Shown one piece after another: positions 28,903 through 38,505 of a stretch of DNA of 64,000 nucleotides. Origin of the DNA: Nitrosomonadaceae bacterium (GTDB lineage: Bacteria > Pseudomonadota > Gammaproteobacteria > Burkholderiales > Nitrosomonadaceae); contig JAUSLF010000022.1 of NCBI GenBank assembly GCA_030646695.1, forward strand, positions 1 to 64,000, written 5' to 3'. Position 1 is the first letter of the stretch. Every line of letters begins with the position of its first letter. The position numbers and the translations under genes are program-made. A model generated the notes under the pieces. It saw only the letters and a list, made by a program, of their open reading frames with translations. It was not told the DNA's origin and made no database searches.

Positions 28903-29736
28903 ATGGAGCAGCAAGCAATCCAGATAACCAGTGCGCTGCTAGGTTCTCTTGTGGGCATAATTCTCGCGCTTACTGGCGCAGGCGGCGCCATCATTGCGGT
29001 TCCCCTGCTCATCTTTGGTTTGCATCTTGCTGTTGCCGAGGCAGCCCCTATTGCGCTGCTTGCCGTGAGCTTGTCGGCTGCCATTGGAGCCATGCTGGCG
29101 CTGAAGCTGGGAAAAGTGAGATACCGGGCGGCCGGGTTGATCGCTGTTAGCGGTGTCCTGACTGCACCCATCGGCATCTGGGCAGCGCACAAATTACCCA
29201 ACGCGCCTCTGACCCTGTTGTTTGCCATCGTATTGGCGTACGTTGCGGTTCACATGCTGCGCCAGAGCAGGACGGTTGCTGCCAGGATTGAAGAGTCACG
29301 CCCTGCCGCTGTGCCCTGCCAGCTTGATACAGGCATCGGACGTCTGATCTGGACCGAGCCTTGTGCCAGGGCACTGGCAATTTCAGGCGCTTTTGCGGGC
29401 TCTTTGTCGGGTCTGCTGGGGGTTGGTGGTGGTTTTGTCGTGGTGCCCGCACTCAGGAAAGCCACCAATCTGGAGATGCAGTCCATACTTGCAACATCGC
29501 TTGCAGTGATCGCACTTATTTCCGCAACCGGTGTCGCCTCAGCCGTTTTGATTGGTGGAATGGACTGGTCAATCGGACTTCCATTTTCCGCTGGCGCGAT
29601 CGCCGGAATGGTGGCAGGCGGAATATTTGCCAAGCGTTTTGCGGGCCCAAAGCTGCAACAGAGCTTTGCTGTTCTCGCGCTCTGTGTGGCGCTGGGCATG
29701 GTTGTTAAAGTGGTACTGACTGCGGGCATCGTTTAA
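28903..29736 (+). CDS. TauE/SafE family sulfite/sulfur-compound exporter
   Basis: This 277-residue integral membrane protein has the two-fold repeat of the TauE/SafE family: ALTGAGGAIIAVPLLIF in the N-terminal half and GLLGVGGGFVVVPAL in the C-terminal half, with about eight hydrophobic segments. It follows the repressor stop by three bases, so it belongs to the operon. In persulfide-response loci such proteins are thought to expel sulfite produced by the dioxygenase. Substrate is inferred from context. Confidence 0.9.
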   Translation: MEQQAIQITSALLGSLVGIILALTGAGGAIIAVPLLIFGLHLAVAEAAPIALLAVSLSAAIGAMLALKLGKVRYRAAGLIAVSGVLTAPIGIWAAHKLPNAPLTLLFAIVLAYVAVHMLRQSRTVAARIEESRPAAVPCQLDTGIGRLIWTEPCARALAISGAFAGSLSGLLGVGGGFVVVPALRKATNLEMQSILATSLAVIALISATGVASAVLIGGMDWSIGLPFSAGAIAGMVAGGIFAKRFAGPKLQQSFAVLALCVALGMVVKVVLTAGIV

Positions 29737-29833
29737 CAGGCCGCGCGATTATTGACTGCATAGTTGTAGTGATGCCCGTAAAATTTCTGGTAAAATTACG
29801 GATTCTCAAAGAGCCCCGCAAGGAAGAACCGCC

Positions 29834-30157
29834 ATGACTTACGTAGTAACTGAAAACTGTATCAAGTGCAAATATACCGATTGCGTAGATGTATGTCCGG
29901 TGGATTGCTTCCGTGAAGGCCCCAATTTCCTGGTGATCGATCCGGACGAATGTATCGATTGCACTCTGTGTGTGGCCGAATGTCCGGTAGAGGCGATTTT
30001 TGCCGAGGATGACGTGCCGGATAATCAGCAGAACTTCATCTCGCTCAATGCCGATTTGTCAAAAGTCTGGGGACCCATCATCGAGAAGAAAGATGCTCCG
30101 CCCGATGCCGACGAATGGGCAAAAGTGACAGATAAGCTGGATAAGCTGGAACGCTGA
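29834..30157 (+). CDS. fdxA: Seven-iron ferredoxin (3Fe-4S/4Fe-4S)
   Basis: This 107-residue FdxA-type electron carrier has cysteines at 9, 12, 17, 21 and 25 ([17 protein letters not shown]) and a second cluster motif [15 protein letters not shown]. The acidic C-terminal extension ([14 protein letters not shown]) is typical of the proteobacterial family. GCAAGGAAG lies about ten bases before the ATG. It stands alone between the sulfur operon and the AddB-like gene and is a common housekeeping ferredoxin, so no link to the sulfur locus is implied. Confidence 0.96.
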   Translation: MTYVVTENCIKCKYTDCVDVCPVDCFREGPNFLVIDPDECIDCTLCVAECPVEAIFAEDDVPDNQQNFISLNADLSKVWGPIIEKKDAPPDADEWAKVTDKLDKLER

Positions 30158-30186
30158 TCCGGTGTAGCGGTAGCTTGCCTCGCCGC

Positions 30187-32946
30187 ATGTCCATCACCCT
30201 GAAATTTCCGCAAATCACTCCCACTGATGTTTTCGTACATCTTGCTGCCGGCCTGAAAGCCGGCGGCACGGTTGTTACCCCTAACCGGCGGCTCGCGCTG
30301 GCGCTTAAGCGCGAGTTCGATGCTGCCCAGGCCGCTCAAGGACTCAGTCTCTGGGATACGGCTGATATCCTGCCATTCCCCGCATTCATCGAACGTGCTT
30401 ACGAAGGTGTGCTTTACTCCGGACAGGCAACCGGACTGCCCATTCTGCTTACCACTGCGCAGGAACAGGCATTGTGGGAGGATGCCATTCGGCGTGCGGA
30501 TACGGCTTTGCTTGCGGTTGCGGAAACTGCACGGCTTGTGCGTGAGGCGTGGCAGCTCGCGCATGCATGGCAGCTTCTTCCGCAGCTCAGAAGTTTTCCG
30601 CTCAACGAAGACGGCAAGGCATTCCAGGATTGGTCACAGCATTACGCACGCGCTACCGGGCGCAAACAGCAAACCGACAGCGCGCGCCTATGTGATCTGG
30701 TAGCCGGATTGTGGCAGCACGCAGCGGTAACAAAACCGCAACGCCTGATCTGCTATGGCTTTGACATCGTCACGCCGCAGCAGGCAGCATTGCTGAGCAA
30801 ACTCGAGGCGGCTGGTTGCGAAGTGCTGCTGGCACAATCGCGGTCGCAACTGCGGCTGCATCATGGCACTGTACAGCGCGTCGCAGGCACCGACAGCCGC
30901 GATGAGATTCAGCGTGCGGCAATATGGGCGCGAGCGCGGATCGAGACTGATGCTGCGGCACGTATCGGCATTGTTGTGCCGGATCTCGCCAGGCGGCGCA
31001 GTACGATCATGCGCATTTTCAGTGAGGTGATGGAACCGGACGTGCAGTGTGTGTTGCCGGACACTGCCCGGCGCACATTGCCGTTTAACACCTCGCTCGG
31101 CATGGCGTTGACCTCATATCCGCTGGTCAGCACCGCGTTCCTGCTACTCGAACTGGCCGGACGGGAGATTGAATTCGAACGTGCGAGCCGTTTGCTGCGA
31201 TCGCCGTTTGTTGCGGGCGGCGAAACCGAAATGACCGGCCGCGCGCAACTCGACGCCCAGTTGCGCAAGCGTGCCGAGCCAGTGATGGCGCTCGACCGGT
31301 TGCTTACGCTGATTGAACGCGACGGGGGGAATTGCCCGATCCTCTTGCAGCGCTTGTCCGCACTGGCTGAATTCCGCAAAGCAAATCTGTTCGGCGCACA
31401 GGCGCCCTCAGCGCTGGCCAAAGCCATTTCCGCAGCACTGCAGATTGTCGGTTTCCCCGGCGAGCGCAGCCTCGATTCGGCCGAATATCAGACCCTGAAA
31501 AAATGGCACGAAGTTGTCGCCGACTTCGCCGCGCTTGACAGCGTCATAGCGCGCACCGGTTACAGCGAAGGGCTGTCGCGCCTGCGCCGCATGGCGGCAG
31601 AAACCTTGTTCCAGCCCGAGACAGCAGATGTTCCCATCCAGATTCTCGGTGTGTTCGAAGCTGCGGGCATGGAATTCGATCACCTGTGGGTGATGGGGTT
31701 GTCCGATGAAGTATGGCCGCAGCCGCCGCGTCCGAATCTGTTCCTGCCGATCGAGCTGCAACGCGCGGCAAAGCTGCCGCAGGGTTCTGCCGTTGAATCG
31801 CTCGAACTGGCGCGCCGGCTTACTGCTGACTGGCTATGTAGCGCGGATGAAGTCATTCTGAGCCATCCACAGCACAGCATGGATCGCGGCGGACAGGAAC
31901 TCATGCCCAGCCCGCTGATCACGCACATTGCCGAGAGTGAGCCTGCACTCACATCGATACCAGCCGCTTATGCCAGCCACCGCGATCTGATCCACAGCGC
32001 CGGCCAGCTTGAACACAGCGAGGATGATAAAGCGCCTGCGGTGGATCAGGCGGTGCACGCCATCAGCGGCGGCACAGCGGTGATAAAAAATCATGCGGCC
32101 TGTCCGTTCCGTGCGCTGGCGCTACACCGGCTCGGTGCGCAGAGTTTGCAGGCCCCGCACACCGGACTGGATGCGCGGGAGCGCGGCACACTGGTGCATC
32201 GTGTGCTCGCACAGGCGTGGAAACAACTCAAGAGCAGCAGTGCGCTCGCTGCGGTCGGCAACGATGATCTTGAAGCAATGCTGAGGCAGGCCGCTGCAGA
32301 GGCGATTGCACATATCCGCAAAGACCGGCCGACGACGCTCTCGGGACATTTTGCGGAAATCGAACAACGGCGTCTGGTGCGGCTGGCACGCGAATGGCTC
32401 AATGCAGACAAAGAGCGCGGCGATTTCACCGTCATCGCCTGCGAAGACAAACGCAGCATCGAAATCGGCGGGCTTGCGTTGACCACTCGTCTCGACCGCG
32501 TTGACGAACTTGCCGACGGGCGCCGCATCGTCATCGATTACAAGACCCGCGCACCATCGGTCAGCGCCATGCTCGGCGAGCGCCCGGACGAGCCGCAACT
32601 GCCGCTATATCTGGTCTCTGCCGAGCCGGATGCCGCCGCAGTTGCCTTTGCCCAGGTCAAGATGGGCGCCATGCAATTCACCGCACTCGCGCGCGACAAT
32701 GACCTATTGCCTGGGGTGAAAGCTTTCTCCGAATCGCGCCAGCGTGACCGGCATGGTTCGTGGGAGGAACTGGTTGCCGCCTGGCGCACCGATCTCACCC
32801 GCCTTGCTGCAAGTTTCCGCAGCGGCGATGCCCAGGTCGATCCCAAGCGATACCCACACACCTGCGACAACTGCGATGTGCAGCCGTTCTGCCGCATCTA
32901 CGAGCGGATCGAGAGCGCGTTTTCCCAGCAGGAGGAGAGGGAATGA
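30187..32946 (+). CDS. AddB-like PD-(D/E)XK nuclease / inactivated helicase
   Basis: It is about 919 residues long. An N-terminal helicase-like region (TVVTPNRRLALALKREFD) lacks a Walker A motif, as in AddB. The C-terminal nuclease domain has TRLDRVDELADGRRIVIDYKT (catalytic Asp and DYK). Four cysteines typical of an AddB iron-sulfur staple are seen: one in HAACPFRAL and three in TCDNCDVQPFC (CX2CX5C). The family is often annotated as 'probable DNA repair protein'. Its TGA overlaps the ATG of the AddA-like helicase gene. Together they should form a RecBCD-like end-resection enzyme. The start at 30187 (MSITLKF) is the likeliest but has no clear ribosome-binding site. Confidence 0.88.
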   Translation: MSITLKFPQITPTDVFVHLAAGLKAGGTVVTPNRRLALALKREFDAAQAAQGLSLWDTADILPFPAFIERAYEGVLYSGQATGLPILLTTAQEQALWEDAIRRADTALLAVAETARLVREAWQLAHAWQLLPQLRSFPLNEDGKAFQDWSQHYARATGRKQQTDSARLCDLVAGLWQHAAVTKPQRLICYGFDIVTPQQAALLSKLEAAGCEVLLAQSRSQLRLHHGTVQRVAGTDSRDEIQRAAIWARARIETDAAARIGIVVPDLARRRSTIMRIFSEVMEPDVQCVLPDTARRTLPFNTSLGMALTSYPLVSTAFLLLELAGREIEFERASRLLRSPFVAGGETEMTGRAQLDAQLRKRAEPVMALDRLLTLIERDGGNCPILLQRLSALAEFRKANLFGAQAPSALAKAISAALQIVGFPGERSLDSAEYQTLKKWHEVVADFAALDSVIARTGYSEGLSRLRRMAAETLFQPETADVPIQILGVFEAAGMEFDHLWVMGLSDEVWPQPPRPNLFLPIELQRAAKLPQGSAVESLELARRLTADWLCSADEVILSHPQHSMDRGGQELMPSPLITHIAESEPALTSIPAAYASHRDLIHSAGQLEHSEDDKAPAVDQAVHAISGGTAVIKNHAACPFRALALHRLGAQSLQAPHTGLDARERGTLVHRVLAQAWKQLKSSSALAAVGNDDLEAMLRQAAAEAIAHIRKDRPTTLSGHFAEIEQRRLVRLAREWLNADKERGDFTVIACEDKRSIEIGGLALTTRLDRVDELADGRRIVIDYKTRAPSVSAMLGERPDEPQLPLYLVSAEPDAAAVAFAQVKMGAMQFTALARDNDLLPGVKAFSESRQRDRHGSWEELVAAWRTDLTRLAASFRSGDAQVDPKRYPHTCDNCDVQPFCRIYERIESAFSQQEERE

Positions 32947-35900
32947 GTGCTACGCCCATTCCGGATTTTGCCGAGCGCCGCCGCGCACTTGATCCGGCGC
33001 AGTCGTTCATCGTGCAGGCACCGGCCGGGTCGGGCAAGACCGGGCTGCTGATCCAGCGTTATCTAAGGCTGCTGGCGTGTGTCGATGCGCCGGAAGAAAT
33101 CATCGCGATTACCTTTACCCGCAAGGCTGCGGCGGAGATGCGCGAACGGGTGCTGGCTGCGCTGGCACAGGGCGGAAAACCCCCTGCAACCGAACACGAA
33201 CAACTGACCTGCGAACTGGCGCACGCGGCTTTGCAGCGCGACGCTGCAGCGGGCTGGCAGATTGCTGCGAATCCGGCGCGGCTGCACATCCAGACCATCG
33301 ATTCATTATGTGCTGCACTGACGCACCAGATGCCACTGCTGTCAAAGTTTGGTGCGCAACCGGAGAGCGTTGACGACGCCTCCGAACTCTATCTGGAAGC
33401 GGCGCGCGCGACCATCGAGCTGGTCGAAGGTGACGATGCAGTGGCACAGGATGTCGAGCGCTTGCTTGAGCATCTCGACAACGATGTGGCCCGTATCGAA
33501 ATGCTGCTGGCCGACATGCTGGCGCGGCGTGACCATTGGCTGCGGCATATCCACGGCAGAGACCGCGACGAACTGGAAGCAGCACTGAAAAATGCGCGGC
33601 GCGAAGCACTGGAATGCGTGTGCGGCATGTATCCCGTCCCGGCGCAGGACGAGTTGACCGAAATTGCACGCTATGCCGCCGCCAATCTGGCCACTGCCGG
33701 CAGGAGCTCTCCGCTCGGCGTGTGTGACAAACTCGCTGCGTTGCCGGGCAGCGCAGATGATGATGTCGTGCTGTGGCGCGGCATCGTCGAGCTGCTGCTG
33801 ACCAAAGAAGGTGATTGGCGCAGACAGCACGATGTCAAGAATGGTTTCCCGCCGGGCAGCAGCAAGGCCGAGAAAGAAATTTCGAAATCATGGAAAGAGC
33901 GCGCGCTTGCATTGATCGCTGCGCTCAAGGAAAACGATACGTTGCGCCAGGCGCTGCATGACATGCGCCGCCTGCCACCGCCCGCTTACACCGATATGCA
34001 GTGGGAGGTGCTCGGTGCGATCACCCGCTTGCTGCCGCACGCTGTCGGGCAACTCAAGCTCGTGTTCCAGGTGCGCGGCCAGGTGGATTTCACCGAAGTC
34101 GCGCAGGCTGCGCTGCTTGCGCTGGGCGAGCCTGATGCGCCGACCGATCTCGCGCTTGCGCTCGATTATCGTATCCGGCATTTGCTGATCGATGAGTTCC
34201 AGGATACGTCGATCAGCCAGTATGAGCTGGTGGCAAAGCTTATTGCCGGCTGGGAACCGGGAGACGGTCGCAGCCTGTTCGTGGTTGGCGACCCGATGCA
34301 GTCCATCTACCGTTTTCGCGAGGCCGAGGTCGGATTGTTCTTGCGTGCGCGTGCGGAGGGGATCGGCAACCTCGCGCTGCAGCCGGTTGCGCTGTGCGCC
34401 AATTTCCGTTCGCAGCGCGGCATTGTCGACTGGGTCAATGCCACTTTCGCGCAGGTGATGCCGGCGCAGGAAGATATCGCTGCCGGTGCGGTGCCATACA
34501 CATCATCAATCGCCACGCACGCAATACTTCCCGGTACGGCAGTCAATGTGCATGCATTTTTCAATGATGACCATGCGGCTGAAGCGGCGAAAGTGGTGGA
34601 GATCATCAAGCAGGCACAGCACGATGAACCGTCCGCCACAACCGCAATCCTGGTGCGCAACCGTGGCCACTTGCGCGAAATCGTACCGCGGCTCAACGCA
34701 ACCGGACTGCGTTTCCGCGCAATCGAGATCGAAGGTCTTGGCTACCGGCCAGTGGTACAGGATTTGCTGGCATTGACGCGCGCGCTGGCGCATCCAGCCG
34801 ACCGCCTGGCGTGGCTGGCAGTGCTGCGCGCGCCGTGGTGCGGCCTCACGCTTGCCGATCTGCATGCGCTGGCCGCACGGCAATCTGCCTCTGCCTTTGA
34901 CGACACCGAGCGCACCGTGTGGGAATTGCTCAACGACGACGCGCGCATGGCGGCAGTTTCCGCCGATGGTGGCGCGCGACTGCTGCGAGTACGGAAAGTG
35001 TTGCGCGATTGCATTGGCAACCGCTGCCGCTCATCGCTGCGCACGCTGGTCGAAGCAGCATGGCTGGCACTCGGCGGTCCGGCTTGTGTTGGCGATGTGA
35101 CCGATCTCGCAGACGCTGAAATCTATTTTGATTATCTCGAAGCGCATGAAGAAGCGGGTAGCATTCCCGAACTGGCTCTGTTCGAGCAAGGGCTGGCCCG
35201 GCTCTTCGCGCTGCCCGATCTGGGGGCTGACGACAGGCTGCAGATCATGACCATCCACAAAGCCAAGGGCCTCGAGTTTGATCATGTGATCGTGCCCGGC
35301 CTCGGTCGTCTGTCACGCAGCAACGACAAGAAACTGTTCATGTGGATGGAACGCCCGCGCGCAACATTTGCCACCGGCAGGGAAGACGACAGCACTGACT
35401 TGCTGCTTGCGCCGATTCAGGAGACCGGTGCGGATGGTGATCTCATCTACGCCTGGCTGGAGAAGCTGGATGCCGATAAAGAGTATTTCGAGGATCAGCG
35501 CCTGCTCTATGTCGCGGCGACACGTGCCAGGCAGCGCCTGCATCTGCTGGGCAGCACCCGCCTTGTTCCCGACCGCGATGGCGTGATCGAGCCGAAATTA
35601 CCCGCCGGGAAATCCTTGCTGGGCAAGCTCTGGCAGGTGATTGAGCCGGATTACGCTGCGGCCGCCTCACTGGCAATGCTTGCGCATACCCCACTTGCCC
35701 CGGAGGGAGAAGAGACCGCAACAGAAGAATTCTCTGTCGACCAGTCGCTGCGCCGCCTTGCATCCGGCTGGACATTGCCCGCCGCGCCGCCGCGGGTGGC
35801 ATGGAGTCCACCACGGAGCATGACGCAGGCGCAGGATCAGATTGAATTTTCATGGGTCGGCGAAACCGCGCGTCATGCCGGCAGCGTGGTGCACCGCTGG

Positions 35901-36389
35901 CTGCAGCGCATCGCTGAAGACCAGATGCAAGGCTGGGATGCGGCGCGGATAATGAGCCTGCGCGCCACTTTCAAACACAATCTGCTTGCCTGTGGTATCA
36001 GCGACAGCGAAGTGGACACAGCCAGCGAGCGGGTGATAATGGCGCTCTCCCATGCGCTCAGCGATGCGCATGGCCGCTGGCTGCTCGGGCCGCAGCAGGA
36101 CGCGCACAACGAACTGCGTCTGACCGCGCTGATTGATGGCATGCAGATGAATCTGGTGATCGACCGCACTTTCCGCGATGCGGATGGCCAGCGCTGGGTT
36201 GTGGATTATAAAACCAGCAGTCATGAAGGCACCGATGTGGAAGGCTTCCTCGATCGCGAGCAGCAACGTTACCGTGCTCAGCTCGAGCGCTATGCTGCAC
36301 TCATGCGCAGGATCGACGAGCGGTCGGTGAAACTGGGATTGTATTTTCCGCTGCTAAAGGGATGGCGGGAGTGGGAGGGTGGTGGGTGA
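32943..36389 (+). CDS. AddA-like UvrD/RecB helicase-nuclease
   Basis: This 1148-residue protein couples a superfamily 1 helicase with a RecB-type nuclease. Walker A is APAGSGKTGLL, Walker B LLIDEFQDTS, then VVGDPMQSIYRFREAE; motif V/VI regions are TIHKAKGLEFDHV and YVAATRARQRL. The C-terminal nuclease has LVIDRTF and WVVDYKTSSH. The start at 32943 overlaps the AddB-like stop in an ATGA arrangement, so the two are translationally coupled; a 61-codon longer frame is an overlap artefact. It should load on double-strand ends for recombinational repair, and such pairs also degrade phage DNA. Confidence 0.92.
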   Translation: MSATPIPDFAERRRALDPAQSFIVQAPAGSGKTGLLIQRYLRLLACVDAPEEIIAITFTRKAAAEMRERVLAALAQGGKPPATEHEQLTCELAHAALQRDAAAGWQIAANPARLHIQTIDSLCAALTHQMPLLSKFGAQPESVDDASELYLEAARATIELVEGDDAVAQDVERLLEHLDNDVARIEMLLADMLARRDHWLRHIHGRDRDELEAALKNARREALECVCGMYPVPAQDELTEIARYAAANLATAGRSSPLGVCDKLAALPGSADDDVVLWRGIVELLLTKEGDWRRQHDVKNGFPPGSSKAEKEISKSWKERALALIAALKENDTLRQALHDMRRLPPPAYTDMQWEVLGAITRLLPHAVGQLKLVFQVRGQVDFTEVAQAALLALGEPDAPTDLALALDYRIRHLLIDEFQDTSISQYELVAKLIAGWEPGDGRSLFVVGDPMQSIYRFREAEVGLFLRARAEGIGNLALQPVALCANFRSQRGIVDWVNATFAQVMPAQEDIAAGAVPYTSSIATHAILPGTAVNVHAFFNDDHAAEAAKVVEIIKQAQHDEPSATTAILVRNRGHLREIVPRLNATGLRFRAIEIEGLGYRPVVQDLLALTRALAHPADRLAWLAVLRAPWCGLTLADLHALAARQSASAFDDTERTVWELLNDDARMAAVSADGGARLLRVRKVLRDCIGNRCRSSLRTLVEAAWLALGGPACVGDVTDLADAEIYFDYLEAHEEAGSIPELALFEQGLARLFALPDLGADDRLQIMTIHKAKGLEFDHVIVPGLGRLSRSNDKKLFMWMERPRATFATGREDDSTDLLLAPIQETGADGDLIYAWLEKLDADKEYFEDQRLLYVAATRARQRLHLLGSTRLVPDRDGVIEPKLPAGKSLLGKLWQVIEPDYAAAASLAMLAHTPLAPEGEETATEEFSVDQSLRRLASGWTLPAAPPRVAWSPPRSMTQAQDQIEFSWVGETARHAGSVVHRWLQRIAEDQMQGWDAARIMSLRATFKHNLLACGISDSEVDTASERVIMALSHALSDAHGRWLLGPQQDAHNELRLTALIDGMQMNLVIDRTFRDADGQRWVVDYKTSSHEGTDVEGFLDREQQRYRAQLERYAALMRRIDERSVKLGLYFPLLKGWREWEGGG

Positions 36390-36801
36390 AGGGGGGCAGG
36401 CGGCAGCCCGGATAGGTGTCCAGACGCATTCTCACCTCAGACTACCGCTTTTTTCAGGGATCGAAGATCAAAATGGGCGTTTGACAGCGGTACTTAAGTC
36501 GAGGACACTTTCGTGCGTGCGGTTGAGTTTTCTATCCTCAGTATAGACGGGCTGACGGTGGACGGGACGGCGTAGATATTATGATGCGTACCCATTTGGC
36601 TGGCGAACCATGATACTCTTTGCCTCGAAGGCCGACCTGCGAAGTTCGAAGAGCAAGCAGCGTAATTGAATTGTCACGAATCCAAAACACGCGAATTCAA
36701 TCCGACCCCGACCCCTTTAATTTCCCTTTAATTCTCTTCTTTAATTCGCTTAATTCTTTTGGCGCGGGGTAGTTCATTTCTTTAATTCCGCGCAACCCGC
36801 C
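36390..36801. other. Non-coding junction between AddA-like gene and Hsp70 cassette
   Basis: No supported gene is found in these 412 bases. The last third is AT-rich, with TTTAATT or TTAATT words near 36716, 36727, 36740, 36749 and 36781. It also holds a dispersed-repeat copy at 36694-36722. It marks the core/accessory boundary. Confidence 0.6.
36694..36722 (-). repeat. Dispersed repeat copy A (downstream edge of Hsp70 cassette)
   Basis: On the minus strand it reads AATTAAAGGGGTCGGGGTCG followed by GATTGAATT. It is related to the copies at 39993-40015 and 61324-61346, which share AATTAA, GGG, a C/G-rich core and a closing AATT. From memory such units resemble short palindromic repeats scattered in proteobacterial genomes beside REP-associated transposases. 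No transposase is present here. Confidence 0.55.
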
Positions 36802-38472
36802 CTACCTGTAGGTAACGGTCGGTTCCCACCGTGTTCCATCGGTTTGCGCGTCAAACTGCGCAGCCTCCTCAGCAAGCTCAGGTAGCTCTCGTGCCGCTCC
36901 GCCAATGGCTACAGCAAGGCGCTGATAGTCACTCACGTATTTTTCATAGTCTTCGGTTATCCACGCAGGCACATCCAATGCGTGACGGAGCCCCAATCTA
37001 TGCCCGTGTACGTCCACATATCCCTTCGCAAGCGCCTGAACCATGGATAGCCCCGCGCCGCCACCCGTCAACACGACACTAATTTCATCCCTGCCATTCC
37101 GTTTGAATGTCGCAACTTTATTGGCCCAGCTTTCGTGAGTAGCTCTTAGGGAAGACTCAAACTTGTCTCTAAGCGCGCTGCTGAGATCCAACATTGGTTG
37201 ACTTTTTTCGAACTCATCCTTTGTAACAATCACCTTGCTCCCATTCGATAGAACAGTTTCCAATGAGCCGGTATTCATCAGTAACTCTTTGTTCTCGCGT
37301 ATACCCAACGCCAACTGAGTCGCTGCAAACGGGTAATCGACGCTACCTGGCCGAACGTGGGCCTTTTCAAGAATCATCGCGTGTAAGAAACCGTCTATTG
37401 TGTCACCGGCTTGAGCAATTGCATCAACCGAGCCACCGATTTGCCAGATCTTGAATCGGCCGATCTTCTGGTCTTGATCAGTCCAAAACGCGGCATAGTC
37501 CGATGTGCCCGCCCCAATGTCGACGACAACGAAAAGTCCTCGATCACGCTCTTCCTCACTGACAACACGGCTGGCGGCTGCCGCAACCGGCTCAGGCAGC
37601 CCGCGGTCAACAAGATGATCTGGCAATTGTTGAAGCTCGTTCACACTATCAATAGTGGCCTTAAGCACATCGGCCGGGATGCCCTCTTTCCATTTTTCAC
37701 TAAACGTGTCTGCAAGAATTTGTGCTTTTGCCAGCATTTTTCTCAGCTCACCCTCCGCCCAGCCAAGCCGCGTTGGCTCCCAACAAGGTCGCGCAAACCG
37801 CCTGGTCGAATATCGCTCACCACAATCAGCCGCAAGTGCGCTCGTAGCAATGTCAGTAAAGTAAGCCAAATACGCGAGAACCATATCTGCATTAGTGAAG
37901 GGGACCTGAGTTGGATTGATCTCAGGTTCTAAGCGTCCACTCATCAGCGTTTCAAGCGTTCCCTGACTGAGCCGCTGTTTGATGGAGTCGAACCGGCGAC
38001 GGCCACTACCAGATTCAGCGTTACTCTTTGTAAGTGCGTCGCAGCCAAAATAAACGCGGCCAGAGTTTGAGATATATAGCGACGACTGCAAACCAAAGGG
38101 ACTGGTCTCGTCACCGGCTTGCCGCCCGAGTGGTAGCGCGACCAATGGCTTCTTATCACCTCGTGTCGCTGCCGCTTTGGACATCGCTGTACCAAAATCG
38201 AGGCATAGCAACACGTCGGTTCGCGCTGATGATTGGCTCTTCAAGGATTCGATATTGAGTCGCTCGGCACGATCACGAAGTATGTGCGCTGGGGGCGCGG
38301 ACAACACAGGCTCATTTGGTGCTGTGCCTCCTAACAACTCCAGTGCAACGCGTAGCGCACCGAACTCTCCAGATGAGACCGGACCCGGAAGTCGCAACTG
38401 TCCTGTTTCTGGAACGCGCTCCATGCGCTGAAGAAGGCTTTCAAGAAGTGCCTTCGCTACCGACTTATCCAT
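36802..38472 (-). CDS. Hsp70-like ATPase lacking a substrate-binding domain
   Basis: This 556-residue protein has the actin/Hsp70 ATPase fold. Phosphate-1 motif LCLDFGTAMSKA is at residues 89-100, the Hsp70-type link EPVAAAASRVVSEE near 294-307, phosphate-2 VVVDIGAGTSDY at 315-326, and the adenosine motif VVLTGGGAGLSMV at 466-478. An 80-residue N-terminal extension precedes the fold. The chain ends about 80 residues after the adenosine motif, so there is no beta-sandwich substrate-binding domain or lid as in DnaK. The start at 38472 has only a weak GGGTAAG upstream. It is second in a two-gene unit, 33 bases behind the 473-residue gene. Codon use and GC look lower than in neighbours. Hsp70 family membership is firm; biological role is unknown. 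Confidence 0.85.
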   Translation of the reverse strand: MDKSVAKALLESLLQRMERVPETGQLRLPGPVSSGEFGALRVALELLGGTAPNEPVLSAPPAHILRDRAERLNIESLKSQSSARTDVLLCLDFGTAMSKAAATRGDKKPLVALPLGRQAGDETSPFGLQSSLYISNSGRVYFGCDALTKSNAESGSGRRRFDSIKQRLSQGTLETLMSGRLEPEINPTQVPFTNADMVLAYLAYFTDIATSALAADCGERYSTRRFARPCWEPTRLGWAEGELRKMLAKAQILADTFSEKWKEGIPADVLKATIDSVNELQQLPDHLVDRGLPEPVAAAASRVVSEEERDRGLFVVVDIGAGTSDYAAFWTDQDQKIGRFKIWQIGGSVDAIAQAGDTIDGFLHAMILEKAHVRPGSVDYPFAATQLALGIRENKELLMNTGSLETVLSNGSKVIVTKDEFEKSQPMLDLSSALRDKFESSLRATHESWANKVATFKRNGRDEISVVLTGGGAGLSMVQALAKGYVDVHGHRLGLRHALDVPAWITEDYEKYVSDYQRLAVAIGGAARELPELAEEAAQFDAQTDGTRWEPTVTYR

Positions 38473-38505
38473 TTTTCTTACCCTTTATTGAAATTGTTAT
38501 TATCG

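Noticed and set aside
32760-32942. N-terminal extension of the AddA-like helicase
   Set aside because: It lies inside the AddB-like gene; the ATGA overlap at 32943 gives the normal start.
30187-36389. AddB/AddA-like pair as a novel defence system
   Set aside because: Both proteins match the established AddAB recombination nuclease type, including the iron-sulfur cysteines; ordinary repair function is the simplest view.
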